From NCBI GenBank assembly GCA_016722375.1, contig JADKJG010000005.1, positions 62,001 to 126,000 of the forward strand: a stretch of 64,000 nucleotides of DNA, read 5' to 3'. Below the pieces are notes generated by a model. That model was not told the DNA's origin, did no database searches, and saw only the letters and a program-made list of their open reading frames with translations. The translations under genes and the position numbers were made by a program. The DNA is from Bacteroidota bacterium. GTDB lineage: Bacteria; Bacteroidota; Bacteroidia; Chitinophagales; LD1. The stretch's first letter is position 1. Every line of letters begins with the position of its first letter. Below are positions 54,111 through 61,703 of the stretch, piece by piece.

Positions 54111-54203
54111 TCCCAAGCCCTTTACTACCTCCAGTGTTTACAAACAACCATTTAAACCCTATCTTTGAAACCTATTAGCGGACAGAGCAGCATGAAGAAG
54201 GCT
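54111..54203 (+). repeat. tmk-promoter repeat, copy 2, including a duplicate tmk start
   Basis: Matches copy 3 through TATCTTTG (54160-54167, a perfect −7 element) to AGCATGAAGAA at 54189-54199, the same bases that start tmk. The following 24-codon frame ends in the AbiE control region. The copy therefore seems derived from the tmk upstream region, with AbiE sitting between it and the true tmk. Confidence 0.8.
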
Positions 54204-54213
54204 TATAGAATAA

Positions 54214-54252
54214 TTTTGCGAAAAGTACCGAAACGTGGTATCTTTCGCAAAA
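54214..54252 (+). promoter_or_regulatory. inverted-repeat operator and promoter of the AbiE pair
   Basis: TTTTGCGAAA (54214-54223) and TTTCGCAAAA (54243-54252) form a perfect 10-bp inverted repeat. Inside, TTTG followed ~20 bp later by TATCTTTC gives a near-consensus Bacteroidota promoter. Known AbiEi proteins repress their own promoter by binding inverted repeats, which fits this site immediately before abiEi. Confidence 0.5.
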
Positions 54253-54262
54253 ATTATCTCAG

Positions 54263-55087
54263 ATGATTTCTGATAGCAATTACAAACGTTTAGAGTATTG
54301 GGTTGAAGTTTGCCAGTCAAAAGGCAAGTTGACGTTCAGCCTGGCGGAGCTTAAAAAAGCTTTTAAGCAAGATAGCGAAACAGCTTTGAAGCGGGTGCTT
54401 GACCGTTTATCAGAAAAAGGGAAAGTTGTTTCCGTATTCAAAGGCTACTATGTGATTGTCCCTCCGCAGTATGCTTCCAAAGGAATTTTACCGCCCGCCC
54501 TATTCATTGACGGATTGATGAAATTTTTGGAACGAAAATATTATGTGGCTCTTTTGAATGCCGCAGTGCTCAATGGTTCATCACATCAGCAGCCGCAAGA
54601 ATATTTTATTGTGACCGAATATCCGGTGTTGCGGGCTACCAGCAGAAAGGGAATCAAGATAAACTACATCAGCACCCGACAATTTCCGCCGGACGTTTTA
54701 ATTGAAAAAAGAAAAACCGAAACCGGATACATCTATGTTTCAAATCCATTGCTGACGGCTTTAGACTTGATTAGTTACGAAAAAAAAATTGGTGGACTTA
54801 ACCGAGCGTCCACGGTCATCCGGGATTTGGTAGAACCCTTAAAAAAAAGCGATGTGAAGCAGGAAGTGGTCAACTATGCCAGTGTTTCCTCGCTGCAAAG
54901 GCTGGGTTTCGTATTGGATGAGGTGTTGGGCCGAAAAGATTTGGCAGACAAACTATTGTCCCTCTGCAAAAAAGCAAGAATTAAATTTTACCTAATTCCT
55001 CTTAAAGCATCGGGGAAAAAGAGTCCGGAAAGAATAAACGAAAAATGGAAAATGATGGTGAACGCTGAAATAGACGGAGATTCATGA
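54263..55087 (+). CDS. abiEi: AbiEi-family type IV antitoxin
   Basis: 274 residues. The N-terminal winged helix (~1-75) has LAELKKAFKQDSETALKRVLDRLSEKGKVVSVFKGYYVIVPPQY, the family signature. The C-terminal antitoxin part has ALLNAAVLNGSSHQQPQEYFIVT, GYIYVSNPLLTALDLI and a final basic region. It neutralises AbiEii and autoregulates. It overlaps abiEii by 4 bp (ATGA). Confidence 0.9.
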   Translation: MISDSNYKRLEYWVEVCQSKGKLTFSLAELKKAFKQDSETALKRVLDRLSEKGKVVSVFKGYYVIVPPQYASKGILPPALFIDGLMKFLERKYYVALLNAAVLNGSSHQQPQEYFIVTEYPVLRATSRKGIKINYISTRQFPPDVLIEKRKTETGYIYVSNPLLTALDLISYEKKIGGLNRASTVIRDLVEPLKKSDVKQEVVNYASVSSLQRLGFVLDEVLGRKDLADKLLSLCKKARIKFYLIPLKASGKKSPERINEKWKMMVNAEIDGDS

Positions 55088-55875
55088 TACCACAGGCATA
55101 CATAACAGAGTGGAGCAATAAAGTTCCCTGGCAGGCCAATGAGCAAGTAGAGCAAGACTTGGTTCTTTGCAGGGCATTGGTGGAAATTTTCAGTGACAAA
55201 TTTCTTGCTGACCGTTTGGCGTTCCGGAGAGGAACCGCTATACACAAATTATTCTTGCAACCTCAACCGAGATATTCTGAGGACATTGATTTGGTGCAAA
55301 TAAAAGCGGGTTCGTTCGGAGAAATTATTGACCACCTGCGAGCAGCATTATCCTTTGTCGGCAAAGCCAAGGTTGAAGTGGGAGAGACCATGGCCACTAT
55401 GAAATTCAGATTTGATTCGGAGTTTTCGCCAATCGTTTCCCTTCGGCTGAAAGTAGAAACAAATTGCCGAGAGCATTTTGCCGTTCTTGGCTGGGAGAAA
55501 AAATCTTTTGAAGTAACATCAACCTGGTTCAGCGGAAAATGTGAGCTAACTACTTACCAGCTTGAAGAACTATTGGGAACAAAGTTGTGGGCTTTATTTC
55601 AAAGACGGAAGGGCAGAGATTTATATGACTTATGGAAAGCACTAAAGACTGTTGATGTTAATCCTGATTTGATTATTCAATGTTATAAGGAATACATGAA
55701 GTTCTCTTTGGATAAGCCGATTCCAAGTAAGAAAGAATTTCAGATGAATATGGAAGACAAGAAAACAGACACAGAGTTTTTAGGCGATACGGTTGCTTTG
55801 CTTCGGCCTGATGAAAAGTATAATCATGAAGAAGCGTTTGAAACGGTTACAAGAACTTTAGTTGAGCGAATGTGA
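55084..55875 (+). CDS. abiEii: AbiEii/AbiGii nucleotidyltransferase toxin
   Basis: 263 residues. FRRGTAIHKLFLQPQPRYSEDIDLVQIKA (residues ~49-77) has the GG(T)AxxK...R.SEDIDL motif of the AbiEii NTase family. The later YQLEELLGTKLWALFQRRKGRDLYDLW carries the conserved K and RD of the same family (motif III/IV). The toxin acts as a nucleotidyltransferase, and homologues add pyrimidines to tRNA. It is the second gene of the cassette flanked by promoter repeats. Confidence 0.9.
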   Translation: MIPQAYITEWSNKVPWQANEQVEQDLVLCRALVEIFSDKFLADRLAFRRGTAIHKLFLQPQPRYSEDIDLVQIKAGSFGEIIDHLRAALSFVGKAKVEVGETMATMKFRFDSEFSPIVSLRLKVETNCREHFAVLGWEKKSFEVTSTWFSGKCELTTYQLEELLGTKLWALFQRRKGRDLYDLWKALKTVDVNPDLIIQCYKEYMKFSLDKPIPSKKEFQMNMEDKKTDTEFLGDTVALLRPDEKYNHEEAFETVTRTLVERM

Positions 55876-55951
55876 GCCCGCTACTTAGAAAACAACCAAT
55901 GGACATCTATACTTTTTCTATGCCGCATCCAAATCCTCTCTATTCCCCTTG

Positions 55952-56046
55952 CCCTAAGCCCTTTACTACCTCCAGTGTTTACAAACAACCATTTAAACCC
56001 TATCTTTGAAACCTTATTAGCAGGCAGAACAGCATGAAGAAAAACC
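55952..56046 (+). promoter_or_regulatory. tmk promoter (promoter-repeat copy 3)
   Basis: TTTA (55978-55981), 19 bp, then TATCTTTG (56001-56008) gives a −33/−7 Bacteroidota promoter. The expected start is ~20 nt before the tmk ATG at 56034. This is the copy in its natural place and the likely source of copies 1 and 2. Confidence 0.6.
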
Positions 56047-56672
56047 TATTTATAGCCTTTGAGGGCATTGACGGAAGCGGCAAAAGCACACAGGTAAAAC
56101 TATTGAGCGACCAACTGAAGAAGGAAGGCCATAGGGTGTATGTCACTTCGGAACCTACGGACAGCCCAATCGGCTCAATGATTAGAGATATTTTAAAGCA
56201 CCAGATGGAAGCGGACCACCGGACCATTGCCGGACTTTTTGTCGCTGACCGCTTAGATCATTTGCTGAACAAGACCAACGGAATACTGAAAAAGATGGAG
56301 GAGGGCTATACGGTCATTACAGACCGTTATTATTTTTCGTCCTATGCCTATCATGGCACCCACATGTCTTTGGACTGGGTGATAGAAGCCAACTCATTGA
56401 GTGCTGATTTACTTCGGCCAGACGTGAATATCTACATTGACATTTCGCCGGAGGTCAGTATGCAGCGCCTGATAGACGGGCGTAGTTCTATGGAGCTTTA
56501 TGAAACGACGGAGAATCTGCGGAGCGTGCGCGATAAATATCTGGAAGCCTTTGAACGGTTGAAGTTCAAGGAAAATATTTTCACTATAGATGGTGACCGA
56601 CCGCCGGAAGAGATTGCCAAAGATATCTGGAAGGAAGTTGCCCAGCTCGGGGTGACGACGAAGGCGCGATAG
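56034..56672 (+). CDS. tmk: thymidylate kinase
   Basis: 212 residues: P-loop FEGIDGSGKST (residues ~8-18), then the DR motif (VITDRYYFSSYAYHG), LRPDVNIYIDISPEVSMQRL, and a lid with R residues. Phosphorylates dTMP to dTDP. A core gene sitting in the middle of accessory DNA, which its duplicated promoter may explain. Confidence 0.95.
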   Translation: MKKNLFIAFEGIDGSGKSTQVKLLSDQLKKEGHRVYVTSEPTDSPIGSMIRDILKHQMEADHRTIAGLFVADRLDHLLNKTNGILKKMEEGYTVITDRYYFSSYAYHGTHMSLDWVIEANSLSADLLRPDVNIYIDISPEVSMQRLIDGRSSMELYETTENLRSVRDKYLEAFERLKFKENIFTIDGDRPPEEIAKDIWKEVAQLGVTTKAR

Positions 56673-56723
56673 TTATTTTGGATTTTCATTTAAACAGTAC
56701 AGGTTTAAGGGTAAATTCGCTCA

Positions 56724-57557
56724 ATGAGTAACATCAAATTATTCAAATCCAAAACAGTCCGCACCCATTGGGATGAGGACGCTGAAATATGGTATTTCTC
56801 TGTGATTGATGTCATTGAGATATTAACTGGTAGCAGCATCCCAAAACGCTATTGGAGCGATTTAAAAAAGAAACTTACTACGGAAGGGAGTCAGTTGTAC
56901 GAAAATATCGTACAACTGAAATTTGAAGCAGCAGATGGGAAAAAGTACGCAACTGATTGTTTGGATACTCCCAATTTATTGCGGTTAATTCAATCCATTC
57001 CTTCGCCCAAGGCAGAACCTTTTAAACAATGGCTGGCACAGGTTGGTTATGAAAGAATTGAAGAATCTCAAGACCCGGAAATAAGCATTGACCGGGCTAT
57101 GGAAAATTATTTGAAGCTTGGTTATAGCAAAGAATGGATTAACCAACGCCTAAAGAGCATTGAGGTCCGTAAGGAGCTGACTGATGAATGGGAAAACCGG
57201 GGGGTGAAGAAAGGACAAGAATTTGCCAGCCTTACGGATATTATCACCCGCGCCTGGAGTGGCAAAACGGTGCAACAATACAAGCAACATAAGAATTTGA
57301 AAAAGGAAAACCTGCGCGATAATATGACCAATTTAGAGTTGGTATTGAATATGCTGGCAGAAGCAACTACTACAGAGATCTCGAAAGAAAAGAAACCGAA
57401 AAATCTCGATGAAAATAAAGTTATTGCCATGCAGGGCGGCACCATCGCCGGCAATACAAGAAAGGCGATTGAAGCCAAAAGCGGAAGAAAAATTGTAAGC
57501 CCCTTAAATGCTAAGGGTCTAAAGCCTAGTGCCGAAACGAAAAAGTTAAAAAAATAA
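56724..57557 (+). CDS. Bro-N domain protein (DinD/BRO-like)
   Basis: 277 residues. Residues ~1-110 form a Bro-N domain: KTVRTHWDEDAEIWYFSVIDVIEILTGSS, then YWSDLKKKLTTEGSQ and ATDCLDTPNLLRLIQSIPSPKAEPFKQWLAQVG. The centre has ENYLKLGYSKEWINQRLKSIEVRKELTDEW and SLTDIITRAWSGKTVQQYKQHKNLKKENLRDNMTN, as in DinD-type DNA-damage-inducible proteins. Residues ~200-277 form a basic tail. These domains bind DNA and are shared with phages and mobile DNA. Confidence 0.85.
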   Translation: MSNIKLFKSKTVRTHWDEDAEIWYFSVIDVIEILTGSSIPKRYWSDLKKKLTTEGSQLYENIVQLKFEAADGKKYATDCLDTPNLLRLIQSIPSPKAEPFKQWLAQVGYERIEESQDPEISIDRAMENYLKLGYSKEWINQRLKSIEVRKELTDEWENRGVKKGQEFASLTDIITRAWSGKTVQQYKQHKNLKKENLRDNMTNLELVLNMLAEATTTEISKEKKPKNLDENKVIAMQGGTIAGNTRKAIEAKSGRKIVSPLNAKGLKPSAETKKLKK

Positions 57558-57577
57558 TTTCTCTACCCCACAGTCGC

Positions 57578-58918
57578 CTAATACACCAAGAGCTTCACAT
57601 CCTTCTGCTTTCTGAGTTGCTGACGGATTATTTTTTGGATTTCGTTATCGTCTTCGCCGGGCTTGATTACTTCCTTTAAAATTTCCGGCTTTGCCTCCGT
57701 CAGTTCGGGATTGAAATATCCATAGCCTTTGTAACTATTGTTTTCTACCCAAACTACCGAGTGATCATCGGGATGTATGCCCTGGCCAATAATGAAAAAG
57801 TTGGGCTGTTTGTAGAGATATTTTTTCAGCGCCTTTTCTATATGATGATTGTAGTTCTTCAGAGAGTTTGTGTCTATTCCATTCTCCTTCATTTTGGAGC
57901 GCAACGCAAACCAAGGATACAGGTTGCTTTCGCGGATGATTTTGGCCAACACCTTGTTGGCCGATGCTTTGGACGAAAATTTCAACATATCGCCCATTCG
58001 GTCCGAAGTGATAGAGTGAATTTTCAACTGTGCAAAATCTTGCTCATCTATTTCAAGATAGATGCCGTGGGTGTAGGGCGTGATGTGCTGCTTTTTATTG
58101 AACTCCGGTTCATGGGCAGTGATTTCGCGGTGGGCAAAGACTTTGGCGATAAGTTCGTTGCCGGATAGTTCGTAATCAATATGCCGCATCAGCTCAAACA
58201 TACGTAAGCGCTCCGGGTGATTAGACGGACTGGAAAAATCATTGATGACTTTCCGACGAATACTTTTCGTTCCTTCCAGATAGAGAATCTTCCCTACCTC
58301 GTCTTTATAATAGAATACCCCCGCATCTTCGGGTAGTTTTTCAATCTCTGCTTTCGACAAATAGGGAGGCAACAAATCGGCATCAATACCGTGGTTCAAC
58401 TCCACTTCCATGTATTTGGCAGAGGCAGGAAAACCTAAAATTACCTCTAATAGTTTAACCGTAGCCTTGGCATCGCCCAGTGCGCGATGACGATCAGAAA
58501 TATCAATGCCTACGCTTTCGCAGATGTTGCCAAGACTGTATGAATTGTGACCGGGCAAGACCTTCCGCGCCAGGTTGACCGTATCCATTTGCTTGCGATT
58601 AAAGTCAATGCCAATACGGCGAAATTCCTGTCGCAACATGCCGAAATCAAACTTCACATTATGCGCAACGAAAATGTTTTCGTGCGTCAGTTCCAGAATC
58701 CTTTCATGAACGTCCTCAAAGGTGGGCGAATTCTTCACCATTTCATTGGTGATGCCCGTCAGCCTGGTTACATAAGGGTCAATAAGCCTTTTGGGATTGA
58801 TGAGCGTAGAAAATATTTCTTTGATTTCCTTTCCATCAAAAACCACAATAGCGATTTCGGCTACCCGATCTAAAGAGGGGCTGCCGCCGGTGGTTTCCAC
58901 ATCAATAATGGCATACAT
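57578..58918 (-). CDS. DEDDh exonuclease fused to a UvrC-like GIY-YIG remnant domain
   Basis: 446 residues from the ATG at 58918 (a longer frame from 59086 adds an unconserved leader). The N-terminal DnaQ-like 3'-5' exonuclease has YAIIDVETTG (D6, E8), FVAHNVKFDFGML and HRALGDAKAT. It is followed by LPEDAGVFYYKDEVGKILYLEGTKSIRRKVINDF, a GIY-YIG-like module in which the GIY and YIG positions have drifted. The combination matches the polymerase III epsilon/Cho-like fusion found in Bacteroidota and other phyla. It probably acts in repair; the second nuclease may be inactive. Confidence 0.85.
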   Translation of the reverse strand: MYAIIDVETTGGSPSLDRVAEIAIVVFDGKEIKEIFSTLINPKRLIDPYVTRLTGITNEMVKNSPTFEDVHERILELTHENIFVAHNVKFDFGMLRQEFRRIGIDFNRKQMDTVNLARKVLPGHNSYSLGNICESVGIDISDRHRALGDAKATVKLLEVILGFPASAKYMEVELNHGIDADLLPPYLSKAEIEKLPEDAGVFYYKDEVGKILYLEGTKSIRRKVINDFSSPSNHPERLRMFELMRHIDYELSGNELIAKVFAHREITAHEPEFNKKQHITPYTHGIYLEIDEQDFAQLKIHSITSDRMGDMLKFSSKASANKVLAKIIRESNLYPWFALRSKMKENGIDTNSLKNYNHHIEKALKKYLYKQPNFFIIGQGIHPDDHSVVWVENNSYKGYGYFNPELTEAKPEILKEVIKPGEDDNEIQKIIRQQLRKQKDVKLLVY

Positions 58919-59022
58919 GCGGCGTGAAAATATATAAAATGGTGTGGGAGGCAAGGGGTAGGTAGCCTTCTCCGGACATTTGTCTCTTATAGATTGCCAA
59001 AAACATTTTTTATCATCGTGGG

Positions 59023-59649
59023 GTGAAAAACCTTTCCAAAATTCTCTTTTTCTTCCTGATGCTAGGTGCCTGCTCTCTGAGTGCACAGGTCATAACAGAA
59101 GATACCTCCAAAGCCGAACCCTTCCTGAAAGCCAAAAAATTTCACAGTGGAGCTTATCTCGCTGCCGAAGGCAATATTTCTCAACTATTAGTGAATAAGG
59201 TAGGTTTTCATCTCGGCTTCAGTTTGAATTGGGTGGTTCAGCACCGGTTTGTAGTCGGCGCCAAATATCATACGATGAGTAGCCAGAATGACATACAGAG
59301 GTATGTAGAGCCAGGTATGAGTAGCACGCCCATCCCCCTGATTCATCATTTTGCCGGACTGGGTTTTGGATATATTTTTTTTCATGATAAAACCTTTTCC
59401 CTACAACCCGAAATCAGCGGTGGCTGGGCCATGGCACGCTATGCAGTAGATACCGCCCACCGCGGGCGTTCTGATTTTGGAATGATTATTCCAGCAGTAT
59501 ATGGCACCTATCATGCTTCTCCTTATTTCCATGTGGGCATCGGCCTGAGATATAACGCCGCCATCGGCTGCCATCTGGGAACTTTGAAAAGCAAAGACAT
59601 GAGCGGAATGGGAGGAATTATCTTTATCCGCGTGGGTAAGTTTAATTAA
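59023..59649 (+). CDS. outer-membrane beta-barrel protein
   Basis: 208 residues from a GTG start; the signal peptide ends at SLSAQ. The mature part alternates hydrophobic and polar residues in about eight strands (GAYLAAEGNISQLLV, VGFHLGFSLNWVVQHRFVVGAKY, GFGYIFFHDKTFSLQPEISGGWAMA), typical of a small OmpX/OmpW-size barrel. It ends GGIIFIRVGKFN. Function unknown. Divergent from the exonuclease gene. Confidence 0.75.
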   Translation: MKNLSKILFFFLMLGACSLSAQVITEDTSKAEPFLKAKKFHSGAYLAAEGNISQLLVNKVGFHLGFSLNWVVQHRFVVGAKYHTMSSQNDIQRYVEPGMSSTPIPLIHHFAGLGFGYIFFHDKTFSLQPEISGGWAMARYAVDTAHRGRSDFGMIIPAVYGTYHASPYFHVGIGLRYNAAIGCHLGTLKSKDMSGMGGIIFIRVGKFN

Positions 59650-59655
59650 CCCTCC

Positions 59656-60069
59656 TTAAATTTTGAACTGTAGTTCTACGGTTGCACCGTTATCAGAGAA
59701 CACCACCATATCGGCTAATTGCATCATTAAGAAAACACCGCGCCCACTAGTGCGCTCTAAGTTTTCAGGAGCCGTTGGATCTGGAAGAGTGTTGTGGTCA
59801 AAACCAGGTCCCTGATCTTTAACAATGAAAGTCAGGTTCTTACCGCGCGAATCCAATTCATAGGAGATTTCAGCAATTTTATTGGGGTCGGCTTTGTTGC
59901 CGTGTAGCATGGCGTTGTTGGCTGCTTCGGTCAGGCAGATGAGGATGTTGCCATACACATCTCCACCGATGTTCAGTTCAGCCTGCATTTCATCAATAAA
60001 CTTTTCGACAACGGTGATGTTTTCTGCTTTGGAAGCAACCTTAATGGTTTTGGAAGTTACTGTAGTCAT
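59656..60069 (-). CDS. anti-sigma-factor-type ATP-binding kinase (RsbW/SpoIIAB-like)
   Basis: 137 residues, HATPase_c fold of the serine-kinase subfamily: CLTEAANNAMLHGNK (N box), FIVKDQGPGFD (G1) and LERTSGRGVFLMMQLADMV (G2). Such proteins phosphorylate anti-anti-sigma factors or act in PP2C signalling. No partner gene is adjacent. It lies 6 bp from the stop of the convergent barrel gene. Confidence 0.85.
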   Translation of the reverse strand: MTTVTSKTIKVASKAENITVVEKFIDEMQAELNIGGDVYGNILICLTEAANNAMLHGNKADPNKIAEISYELDSRGKNLTFIVKDQGPGFDHNTLPDPTAPENLERTSGRGVFLMMQLADMVVFSDNGATVELQFKI

Positions 60070-60134
60070 GCTTTCGCTGATATTTTGTTTTTACAAAAAT
60101 AGAAATGCACTTGGTATATGCAAGCCATTAGATA

Positions 60135-61703
60135 TTAGTTCGGTGCCGTTATGTTTCTGAAATACTTTTCAGCCAGATTGCGGTAATACGGAATCAGTTC
60201 GGGGGGAACCGTTTTATAAAACTCCACTTCACTGCGCTTCGCTTTCAGGTACTCTTCAATGGAAGGGGGAATTTTTCTATCCGTTTCACGAGCAGTATGA
60301 GATTCGCGTTCTTGTTTTTCATCGCGCTCGCGTTGTGCATTTTCCGCTTCGAGCAATTTGGTCATGATATCCTGTTGGCGGCGCAGCATTTCGGTGGTCA
60401 GTTGTTTGTTGACGAGGTTTTTTTCTGTCTCTTCCATTTGTTTGGCGGTTTGGCCCAAATCGCCGAGTGCATTTTTCCCATCTTTATTTTCTTGCTGATT
60501 TATTTTTTCCAGTTCGCGGCGAATCTGTGCCTGCATCTGGGCCATCTGCGCAAACTCCTTACTCATACCATCTCCAGGCTTTTGTCCTTGCCCTTGCTTC
60601 TTCATCATTTCCGCCATCTGCGACATTTTATCGCTCAACTGTTTTTGCATCTTAGATAGGTTAGGCAAACCATTACCGGGCTTTTTGCATTTCATGCACA
60701 TCTTGGGTTTGCCATCGCTTGGTTTATTGCTTTCGCTTTGGTTCATCTGCATCTGTTGCAACGCCTCGCTGAGCATCAGCGCCAGATTATTATAGTCGGT
60801 CATCACAAACTGTTGGTTGCTCATAGCACGAGGTACGTTCCGGTCTTGCATATCGTCAATAGCTCTGGCGAGATACTTATTGATACCGGTAATCTCTTTG
60901 GTGACAAAAGATTTAATAGACTCTTGTCGGCGCGCCACTGCGTAGAGGCTGTCCTCCACCATTCTTGAATTTTCGCGGATGCGCTGCTGTTCCTTCATCA
61001 GATCCACATATTTAGGAGTATTGATGCTGGTTTGCTTTACCGCTTTCATCAACCCTTCTTCGTCGAAAGACAGACGAACAATATTTTCGAGCAACTGTCG
61101 AATGGCCTGCATATCCTCCGCTTCCTGTTCTTCCTCCATCTTCGACTTCATGTCCGACAGTTTTTTGGCTGCGTTCTTCATATTGCTGGCAGCACTCTTC
61201 TGGCTTTTCGAGGCTTTGGCGTTTTGTTTGGCACCCATGCTCTGCTCCGCATCGCTTTGTTGATTTTCTGCATTATCCATACTCTGTTCCGCCTCCTTGA
61301 AATCCTGTTTGCTCTTTGATTCTTCGTTCAGCTTTTTTAAATCACTCAAATCCTTCTTGGCCTCTTTCAAACCTTCGCTCAGTTTATCTTGCTGTTCTTT
61401 CAACTGCTCCTGCGCTTTCTGATCTTTTACATCATTCGGGTTTTTAGCATCCTGATTTTTCTCGGTCTGGTTCGCCAACTCTTCCTGTTTTTCTGCCAAC
61501 TTCTGTAGCTTATCGGCGGTCTCTTCTAGCTTCTGTTGAAACTCCATCTTCTTAAAGAGTTCGAGCATTCTGTCTAATTCTTTTTCCAATTTTTCTGAAC
61601 TGGCCTGCATATCGTCCATCTTTTCAATGGCATCGCGCTTCTGCAATTCCTCCAACATCTTCTGCAGTTTTTCATACAGCTCTTTCATTTCCTTGTTCAT
61701 CAC
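60135..61703 (-). CDS. DUF4175 protein, C-terminal part
   Basis: 522 residues starting with GTG-ATG (61703/61700) in the −1 frame relative to the upstream gene. Almost entirely helical and rich in Gln, Lys, Glu and Met (coiled coil), with CMKCKKPGNGLPNLSKMQKQLS and an end, PPELIPYYRNLAEKYFRNI. It is the second half of the ~1,100-residue DUF4175 family protein split at 61700. It may be translated separately or by frameshift. Confidence 0.78.
   Translation of the reverse strand: MMNKEMKELYEKLQKMLEELQKRDAIEKMDDMQASSEKLEKELDRMLELFKKMEFQQKLEETADKLQKLAEKQEELANQTEKNQDAKNPNDVKDQKAQEQLKEQQDKLSEGLKEAKKDLSDLKKLNEESKSKQDFKEAEQSMDNAENQQSDAEQSMGAKQNAKASKSQKSAASNMKNAAKKLSDMKSKMEEEQEAEDMQAIRQLLENIVRLSFDEEGLMKAVKQTSINTPKYVDLMKEQQRIRENSRMVEDSLYAVARRQESIKSFVTKEITGINKYLARAIDDMQDRNVPRAMSNQQFVMTDYNNLALMLSEALQQMQMNQSESNKPSDGKPKMCMKCKKPGNGLPNLSKMQKQLSDKMSQMAEMMKKQGQGQKPGDGMSKEFAQMAQMQAQIRRELEKINQQENKDGKNALGDLGQTAKQMEETEKNLVNKQLTTEMLRRQQDIMTKLLEAENAQRERDEKQERESHTARETDRKIPPSIEEYLKAKRSEVEFYKTVPPELIPYYRNLAEKYFRNITAPN

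Larger units (their letters stand above)
53921..54262. other. intergenic region with a REP, the second promoter repeat and the AbiE control region
   Basis: Holds REP 4 (53926-53956), promoter repeat copy 2 (54111-54203) and the inverted-repeat operator (54214-54252). Between 53958 and 54065 one frame reads EVIEKFYNNLVRLYLARKV and on to a stop, with no start codon. This may be the tail of a lost gene. Confidence 0.55.
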
